The position numbers were made by a program, and so were the translations under genes. DNA of 21,291 bases from a virus, in the IMG/VR virus record IMGVR_UViG_3300046753_000142, positions 1-21,291 of that record, one strand, 5' to 3'. The notes beneath the pieces were generated by a model, which was not told where the DNA came from, did no database searches, and saw only the letters and a list, made by a program, of their open reading frames with translations. Below, piece by piece: positions 7,161 to 11,075 of the stretch. Position 1 is the stretch's first letter. Each line of letters opens with the position of its first letter.

Positions 7161-7334
7161 ATGTTTGATTTCCCAAATAACCCTACGGATGGAGAGCGAG
7201 TAATCCATCCCAATGGCCGAACCTATGAGTTCGTCAATATACGAAACTCTTGGGCTGTTGTCCAGGAGGATCTCGCAACAATAACCACCCGACTTAATGC
7301 ATTAGAACAAATTAATTTTCTTATTCTAGAATAA
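7161..7334 (+). CDS. Small virion-like protein with FDFP...NGRTYEF motif
   Basis: This 57-residue gene is preceded by an AAGGA ribosome site seven bases before its ATG. It opens MFDFPNNPTDGERVIHPNGR and then TYEFVNIRNSWAVV. The F-x-F-P-x-x-P-T-x-G and N-G-x-x-Y-x-F/W pattern occurs in cyanophage fibre proteins as a short beta module. The last about 20 residues (EDLATITTRLNALEQINFLI) have the heptad spacing of a short coiled coil, which could trimerise it. It sits in a row of fibre-like genes, and a role as a small appendage protein is inferred. Confidence 0.7.
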   Translation: MFDFPNNPTDGERVIHPNGRTYEFVNIRNSWAVVQEDLATITTRLNALEQINFLILE

Positions 7335-7335
7335 C

Positions 7336-8028
7336 ATGTCTACAAAACTTTCAGCCGTTACACAGAAGACTGGTACTAACGCTGACGATCTTATCTATCT
7401 AGCTTCTACAGAAGACTCAGGCAGTACTTATGCCTCTAAGGCGATTAAAATTTCCAACCTATTCTCTAGTGTTGCTTCTGGTACTGACCTTGGAACCTTT
7501 ACTGGTTCTACTGTGTCTGCCAATGCATCCGTCAAGACTGCTATTCAGGAGCTTGAGACTGCTCATGAAGCTGAGGTTACCAACCGTGGCACAGCTATCT
7601 CAGCAGCCGTCAGTGCTCTTGTAGATGCCGCTCCTGGCACACTTGATACGTTGAATGAAATCGCAGCAGCAATCAATGATGACGCTGATGTCTTCACTAC
7701 GTTGACTACTGCTATTGCTGCAGTTCAAACTGATGTAGATCAGAACGAAGCTGATGGTGATTCAGGCCGAGCATTGCTTGCTGGTTTGATCACAGCCTTG
7801 ACAGCTACTGTTGCTACTAACAAAACAGATAGCGAGACTGCTGACACTACGTTGACTAACGCTGTTGCAGCACTTGATGCTAAGACTGTTGATGGTGGTG
7901 ACAACGTAAATAATCTCGTTGCTTCTACAACTCCAGATACAACCCCTGCATCCTTCTACTTCCTTGCTGTTGATGCATCTACTGGTGCTATCAAAGTTGT
8001 TAATAAGAACTTCGTTGAGGTTGAATAA
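7336..8028 (+). CDS. Fibre-like structural protein, Ala/Thr-rich helical
   Basis: This 230-residue protein is rich in Ala, Thr, Asp and Val. Its head begins KLSAVTQKTGTNADDLIYLA, with KAIKISNL after it, a pattern common at the start of cyanophage fibre and appendage proteins. The middle has APGTLDTLNEIAAAINDDAD, a motif found repeatedly in phage fibre shafts, inside long helical segments with coiled-coil character. The C-terminus returns to beta-type sequence. This fits an elongated trimeric virion fibre or capsid appendage. The real T7 gp17-type tail fibre would be expected downstream of the internal proteins, outside this window, so this is probably an accessory fibre. Confidence 0.7.
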   Translation: MSTKLSAVTQKTGTNADDLIYLASTEDSGSTYASKAIKISNLFSSVASGTDLGTFTGSTVSANASVKTAIQELETAHEAEVTNRGTAISAAVSALVDAAPGTLDTLNEIAAAINDDADVFTTLTTAIAAVQTDVDQNEADGDSGRALLAGLITALTATVATNKTDSETADTTLTNAVAALDAKTVDGGDNVNNLVASTTPDTTPASFYFLAVDASTGAIKVVNKNFVEVE

Positions 8029-8219
8029 TGGCAGTATCTAATCGTACCCCTGCATTTACACAAGTAACTTATGCAGTAAATACTACAGGTGATGCTTGGT
8101 ATTGTCCTACTATTAGGACATCAGATTCACCTGATATCTCTACTGCTCCTGATAAGGCTGCTGCTGTTACACAGTGTGCACTTAATTCACCTGAAGGAGT
8201 GGAAATCCTAGGCTCATGA
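8028..8219 (+). CDS. Small hypothetical protein, 63 residues
   Basis: The protein is mostly polar (MAVSNRTPAFTQVTYAVNTT), with two Cys residues and no membrane segment. No family is recognised. Its ATG overlaps the fibre-like gene's stop (TAATG) and its stop overlaps the next start (ATGA), so it is co-translated with both. It is probably another virion accessory protein, by position. Confidence 0.65.
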   Translation: MAVSNRTPAFTQVTYAVNTTGDAWYCPTIRTSDSPDISTAPDKAAAVTQCALNSPEGVEILGS

Positions 8220-8452
8220 CAGAAGCAGCAGTAGCTTTATTCATCGCTGCTGTTGCTGGCCTAGGTACAGTTTCTAATCGACTCCACTCTCGAATCAATT
8301 CTTTGGATAGTCGCGTTGATGGCTTCGAACTACGAATTGCTGAGAACTATCTCACTAAGTCTGAGTTTGCTAATGCCATGGAGCGAGTAGAAAAACATAT
8401 GGTTCGAATCGAAGATAAACTAGATCGTCTTGCTAATTGCGACAAGCACTAA
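8216..8452 (+). CDS. Small membrane-anchored coiled-coil protein, holin-like candidate
   Basis: This 78-residue protein has one N-terminal hydrophobic segment (AAVALFIAAVAGLGTV, about residues 4-19), then a charged helical region with heptad-like spacing (RINSLDSRVDGFELRIAENY) and ends DKLDRLANCDKH. A single N-terminal membrane span with a cytoplasmic coiled coil resembles small phage holins or membrane-linked accessory proteins, but this shape is not specific. It lies in an overlapping run with its neighbours (ATGA upstream, TAATG downstream). Lysis is one possible role; a virion protein is the main alternative. Confidence 0.65.
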   Translation: MTEAAVALFIAAVAGLGTVSNRLHSRINSLDSRVDGFELRIAENYLTKSEFANAMERVEKHMVRIEDKLDRLANCDKH

Positions 8453-8604
8453 TGATTACTTTAATTCGACCAATCCTTATGAACTTCCTTGTAAGTCGTA
8501 GGGTAAAAGAACTTCTAGTTGAATTGCTAGAAGCACTTGCTAAGAAAACTGAAAATAAATTGGATGACGTTGTTGTCGCCCAAGTACGTTCAGCACTACT
8601 TTAA
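8452..8604 (+). CDS. Small amphipathic protein, 50 residues
   Basis: The ATG overlaps the previous stop (TAATG). The protein begins MITLIRPILMNFLVSRRVKE and continues as a Leu/Glu/Lys helix, then KLDDVVVAQVRSALL. The N-terminus is hydrophobic with basic residues, too short for a sure membrane span, and the rest is amphipathic. It may interact with the membrane protein encoded just before it. No family is recognised. The stop lies immediately upstream of the riboswitch-like element. Confidence 0.65.
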   Translation: MITLIRPILMNFLVSRRVKELLVELLEALAKKTENKLDDVVVAQVRSALL

Positions 8605-8605
8605 C

Positions 8606-8672
8606 TCTTCGTACGTTTATCCTTCGGGACGCATGATGACACAGTATGAAACGGGACTGTGTTTAACGGAGA
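8606..8672 (+). promoter_or_regulatory. Glutamine-riboswitch-like RNA (Downstream-peptide type) with pseudoknot
   Basis: The element lies between two small genes. Stem P1 pairs CGTTT (8614-8618) with AAACG (8649-8653). Inside it a TTCG-capped stem pairs TCC (8620-8622) with GGA (8627-8629), followed by GACGCATGATGAC. A seven-pair pseudoknot joins ACACAGT (8639-8645) inside P1 to ACTGTGT (8656-8662) just outside it. This order, the CGTTYATCC...GGACG core and the small ORF 17 bases downstream match my memory of the glnA/Downstream-peptide RNAs of cyanobacteria and cyanophages, which bind glutamine. TCTTCGT (8606-8612) can also pair with ACGGAGA (8666-8672), covering the GGAG ribosome site at 8668-8671. 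Confidence 0.75.
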
Positions 8673-8678
8673 TCTATC

Positions 8679-8795
8679 ATGACCCAAGTACAAGTCCGCA
8701 ACATCATGAATACTAAGGCAGAAGCCTCTCGTAAAGAGAAGGAAGTATGTCTAGTGTATCGCGGTACTGCATACAAAAAACAAGTGACTGTGTAA
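8679..8795 (+). CDS. 38-residue peptide controlled by the riboswitch-like RNA
   Basis: The ATG is seven bases after GGAG (8668-8671), one of the clearer ribosome sites in the window. The peptide opens MTQVQVRNIMNTKAEASRKE and ends VYRGTAYKKQVTV. It is basic, with a charged helix followed by a Y-R-G-x-x-Y stretch resembling the short DUF4278 proteins of cyanobacteria and cyanophages. Its position makes it the downstream peptide expected for this riboswitch class, so its level probably follows host glutamine. In cyanobacteria a related RNA controls a glutamine synthetase inactivating factor. Whether this peptide touches nitrogen metabolism is unknown. Its last codons lie inside the next folded element. 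Confidence 0.72.
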   Translation: MTQVQVRNIMNTKAEASRKEKEVCLVYRGTAYKKQVTV

Positions 8796-8827
8796 GCACA
8801 GAGGCAGGTGCAACTCCTGCCGTCACT
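8783..8827 (+). ncRNA. Compact three-way-junction RNA resembling tRNA acceptor plus T-arm
   Basis: Sixteen perfect pairs fall within 45 bases. The outer stem is AGTGAC (8783-8788) with GTCACT (8822-8827). The first arm is TGTG (8789-8792) with CACA (8797-8800), whose loop holds the peptide stop codon. The second arm is GGCAGG (8803-8808) with CCTGCC (8816-8821), around the 7-base loop TGCAACT. That loop differs from the tRNA T-loop consensus TTCRANY only at its second base. As in tRNA, the arm runs directly into the outer stem's 3' strand. There is no anticodon or D arm, so it is not a tRNA gene. Confidence 0.55.
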
Positions 8828-8831
8828 CTAT

Positions 8832-8871
8832 GGCTTTCAGCCGGTACGCCGATACCTGATTGCCAAATCGG
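8832..8871 (+). other. Further potential hairpins before the capsid gene
   Basis: GGCT (8832-8835) pairs with AGCC (8839-8842). CCGAT (8849-8853) pairs with ATCGG (8867-8871) around 13 bases, or alternatively GGTA (8843-8846) pairs with TACC (8853-8856). The stems are weak and only three T follow, so a terminator is unlikely. They may extend the structured RNA at 8783-8827. Confidence 0.3.
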
Positions 8872-8872
8872 T

Positions 8873-8902
8873 TTGACAATTAAATACATTTGAGACTCTA
8901 AT
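8873..8902 (+). promoter_or_regulatory. Sigma-70-like promoter candidate before the capsid gene
   Basis: A perfect TTGACA (8873-8878) is followed after 18 bases by TCTAAT (8897-8902), one mismatch from TATAAT. Transcripts would start near 8909 with a leader of about 44 bases. It overlaps the shared 20-base word at 8877-8896, so the two readings compete. Confidence 0.35.
8877..8896 (+). promoter_or_regulatory. Candidate phage promoter, copy B (shared 20-base word)
   Basis: CAATTAAATACATTTGAGAC matches 16 of 20 bases of 4981-5000. It lies 56 bases before the major capsid gene. With the terminator at 10398-10423 it would delimit a capsid transcription unit comparable to T7 phi10 to T-phi. Confidence 0.4.
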
Positions 8903-8952
8903 TATTCTAGATCATTTGGAGTAAACAATATACACATTATTTTTTAAATATC

Positions 8953-10038
8953 ATGACTGCTACTGCAGGTACACCTCCGAATTCTACGCCAACTCCGCTT
9001 GGCTCTATTAACTCTACACCTCAACTAGCTCTTAGTACTGCTACTTCAACAGCTAAGGGTTACCAGCCAGGTGATGCTACAGGCAAATATGCCACATACC
9101 TGAAACTCTTTTCGGGTGAAATGTTCAAGGCTTACGAGTCCGCTTGTATCGCTAAGGGCACCGTCCAGAACCGTACACTTACCAACGGTAAGTCTATGCA
9201 GTTCATCTTCACTGGCCGTATGACGGCTGATTACCACACCCCTGGAACTCCGATTCTTGGTAGTGGTGATCCCCCAGTGGCAGAGAAGACCATCGTCATG
9301 GATGACCTGCTGATCAGTTCAGCATTCGTCTACGACCTTGATGAAACTCTTGCTCATTATTCATTGCGTGGTGAGATCTCTAAGAAGATCGGCTATGCAC
9401 TGGCTGAAGCATATGACAAAAAAATCTTCCGTACTGTTGCACTTGCTGCACGTGAAGCACATCCAATCACTGCTGCACCTGGTCCTGAGCCCGGTGGTTC
9501 AACCATTGCTCTTGGTGCTGGTAATCAGTACAATGCTCAAAGTCTCGTAGATGGCTTCTTTGAAGCTAGCTCGATTTTGGATGAGAAGAATGTACCCCGT
9601 GAAGGTCGCTTTGCTGTACTGTCACCACGTCAGTATTATGCATTGATCTCTCAGGTTGATAGCAACATCCTTAACCGTGACTACGGAAACACTCAGGGCA
9701 ACCTGAACTCCGGTGAAGGTCTCTATGAGATTGCTGGTATCTCTATCAAGCGTTCTAACAATCTGCCATTCATGTTGGGTGGTGGAAATGTTACTGCTGT
9801 TGCTGGTGAGAACAACTTCTATGGTGGTGACTTCTCAGCTCATGCTGGTTTGATCTATCAGAAAGATGCTGCTGGTGTTGTTACTGGTATTGGTCCTTCT
9901 GTTCAGACCACTGGTGCTGACGTGAAGACCATGTATCAAGGTGACATCATTGTTGGTCGTCTTGCTATGGGTGCAGGTACTCTGAACCCTGCTGCTGCTA
10001 TTGAGCTGTGGGCTGCTGATACCGTTGCTTATTCCTGA
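8953..10038 (+). CDS. Major capsid protein, T7 gp10-like
   Basis: The 361-residue length is close to T7 gp10A (345) and the HK97-type fold is expected. It builds the icosahedral shell. Typical cyanopodovirus capsid segments are visible: YLKLFSGEMFKAYESACIAK (about residues 49-68), then GKSMQFIFTGRMTADYHTPG, DLDETLAHYSLRGEISKKIG, REGRFAVLSPRQYYALI and IAGISIKRSNNLPF. The N-terminal about 40 residues are Thr/Pro/Ser-rich and probably flexible. C-ending codons (ATC, TTC, AAC, CGT) are commoner here than in the tail and internal protein genes, as expected for a very abundant product. No Shine-Dalgarno sequence sits near the ATG; a GGAG at 8918-8921 is too far away. Confidence 0.95.
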   Translation: MTATAGTPPNSTPTPLGSINSTPQLALSTATSTAKGYQPGDATGKYATYLKLFSGEMFKAYESACIAKGTVQNRTLTNGKSMQFIFTGRMTADYHTPGTPILGSGDPPVAEKTIVMDDLLISSAFVYDLDETLAHYSLRGEISKKIGYALAEAYDKKIFRTVALAAREAHPITAAPGPEPGGSTIALGAGNQYNAQSLVDGFFEASSILDEKNVPREGRFAVLSPRQYYALISQVDSNILNRDYGNTQGNLNSGEGLYEIAGISIKRSNNLPFMLGGGNVTAVAGENNFYGGDFSAHAGLIYQKDAAGVVTGIGPSVQTTGADVKTMYQGDIIVGRLAMGAGTLNPAAAIELWAADTVAYS

Positions 10039-10040
10039 TT

Positions 10041-10205
10041 ATGCCTAATACTCCTGGTACATCTGCACGTAAGGTTGTTGACCCTGCAATGTCTGGAGAG
10101 GATAAAGACCGTGTGACGACACCTGCTAACCCAGTAGCGTCGTCCACGTATGATCCTTTCGAAGGTATTGAAGCTGGTCGTACAGTCCCTGCTGCAGCTC
10201 CGTAA
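10041..10205 (+). CDS. Small hypothetical protein after the capsid gene, 54 residues
   Basis: The ATG follows the capsid stop by two bases (TGATTATG). The protein is Pro/Ala/Thr-rich (MPNTPGTSARKVVDPAMSGE) with STYDPFEGIEAGRTVPAAAP at the end. It is probably extended and has no known domain. Compact spacing, an intact frame and the small neighbour behind it support expression with the capsid protein. A minor head or decoration protein is possible. Too short for automatic listing, it was read by eye. Confidence 0.65.
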   Translation: MPNTPGTSARKVVDPAMSGEDKDRVTTPANPVASSTYDPFEGIEAGRTVPAAAP

Positions 10206-10224
10206 ATTTACATACATAATAATT

Positions 10225-10389
10225 ATGGCTACTGTTAATCGATTCAGCGTTGCCAAAACTCAGCGGTCTTATACTGCTGATGGTGTCAACGTTGTTAAGG
10301 GTTCTACTGTTTTCAGTGCAACCCAAGACCTGCGTGATTCTTACGCAAACCCTGCGCCAAACACTACACGTTTGGCTCCTACTACCTGA
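10225..10389 (+). CDS. Small hypothetical protein, 54 residues, last gene of the capsid unit
   Basis: The chosen start is ATG 10225, after an AT-rich leader (CATAATAATTATG). An in-frame ATG at 10150 would run through the previous gene and adds an unlikely hydrophobic head. The protein opens MATVNRFSVAKTQRSYTADG and continues KGSTVFSATQDLRDS and NTTRLAPTT. No family is recognised. It is followed nine bases later by a strong terminator, so it closes the capsid transcription group and is likely a small, abundant virion component. Confidence 0.7.
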   Translation: MATVNRFSVAKTQRSYTADGVNVVKGSTVFSATQDLRDSYANPAPNTTRLAPTT

Positions 10390-10397
10390 TTTATATG

Positions 10398-10423
10398 GGC
10401 TCCCTTCGGGGGGCCTTTTTTTT
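10398..10423 (+). terminator. Intrinsic terminator after the capsid unit
   Basis: GGCTCCC (10398-10404) pairs with GGGGGCC (10409-10415) through seven pairs with one G-U, capped by the stable TTCG loop, and is followed by eight T (10416-10423). It lies between the capsid gene group and tail tube A, the same place as T-phi in T7. Confidence 0.93.
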
Positions 10424-10436
10424 AACTTTTTATATT

Positions 10437-11075
10437 ATGACTGAACTAGAAGCTATCAATAGAATGCTGTCTGCTATTGGTCAGGCACCTGTTACTTCGG
10501 TAGAAGAAACCAACCCGGACGTTGCGATTTGCAAGAGAACCTTATATCAGGTGTCGCAAGAGGTTCAGTCTGAAGGCTGGACATTTAATACATCTTATAA
10601 TGAAAAGGTTAGTCCACGTGAAACAGATAACCGTATAGTTATTCGTAACACACAACCTGGAGAAGGTCGTTCATTCTGTATGCAGATGGACCTCTCTTAT
10701 AACACATACTATTCAAGAGATAAACAAGCCATTGCAAAAGCAGATGGTACAACTGTTTACTTATACAATAAAAATACTCAGTCTTATGATTGGGGTACAG
10801 AACCAGTTGAAGTAGATAAGATGATGTATCTCCCTGAATTAGGAGAACTTCCACCACCTGCTTATAACTATATTGTAGCTAAAGCATCTGCTGTTGTTTC
10901 TATGAGAACTGTAGGTGATCCAAACCAATTCCAAATACTCCAACAGCAAGAAGCTTATACACGAGTATTGTTGCAAGAGTATGAAACCTCTCAAGGTGAC
11001 TATACATTCTTTGGTCATCCTAAAGGATCAAATTATTATAACAGCTATCAACCATATCATACATTGGCTAGATGA
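10437..11075 (+). CDS. Tail tubular protein A, T7 gp11-like
   Basis: The 212-residue length is close to T7 gp11 (196). It forms the ring below the portal that receives the tail nozzle. The start MTELEAINRMLSAIGQAPVT is characteristic of the family. Further typical segments are CKRTLYQVSQEVQSEGWTFN (about residues 32-51) and YNYIVAKASAVVSMR near the C-terminus. An in-frame ATG at 10395 lies in the terminator stem and is rejected. The leader after the terminator is AT-rich with no ribosome site. The stop overlaps the tail tube B start (ATGA). Confidence 0.93.
   Translation: MTELEAINRMLSAIGQAPVTSVEETNPDVAICKRTLYQVSQEVQSEGWTFNTSYNEKVSPRETDNRIVIRNTQPGEGRSFCMQMDLSYNTYYSRDKQAIAKADGTTVYLYNKNTQSYDWGTEPVEVDKMMYLPELGELPPPAYNYIVAKASAVVSMRTVGDPNQFQILQQQEAYTRVLLQEYETSQGDYTFFGHPKGSNYYNSYQPYHTLAR

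Noticed and set aside
8633-8716. Mini-ORF from ATGATG 8633 inside the riboswitch-like RNA
   Set aside because: It is 27 codons in a frame overlapping the better 38-residue gene, has no ribosome site, and its ATGATG is part of the aptamer-like core.
8783-8827. Functional tRNA gene
   Set aside because: No D arm, anticodon arm or CCA; only the T-arm and acceptor-like parts are present.
10150-10224. N-terminal extension of the 54-residue gene to ATG 10150
   Set aside because: It overlaps the preceding gene in another frame, and the ATG at 10225 directly follows a typical AT-rich leader.
10395-10436. Tail tube A start at ATG 10395
   Set aside because: The codons would run through the terminator hairpin; the family N-terminus MTELEAINRML begins at 10437.
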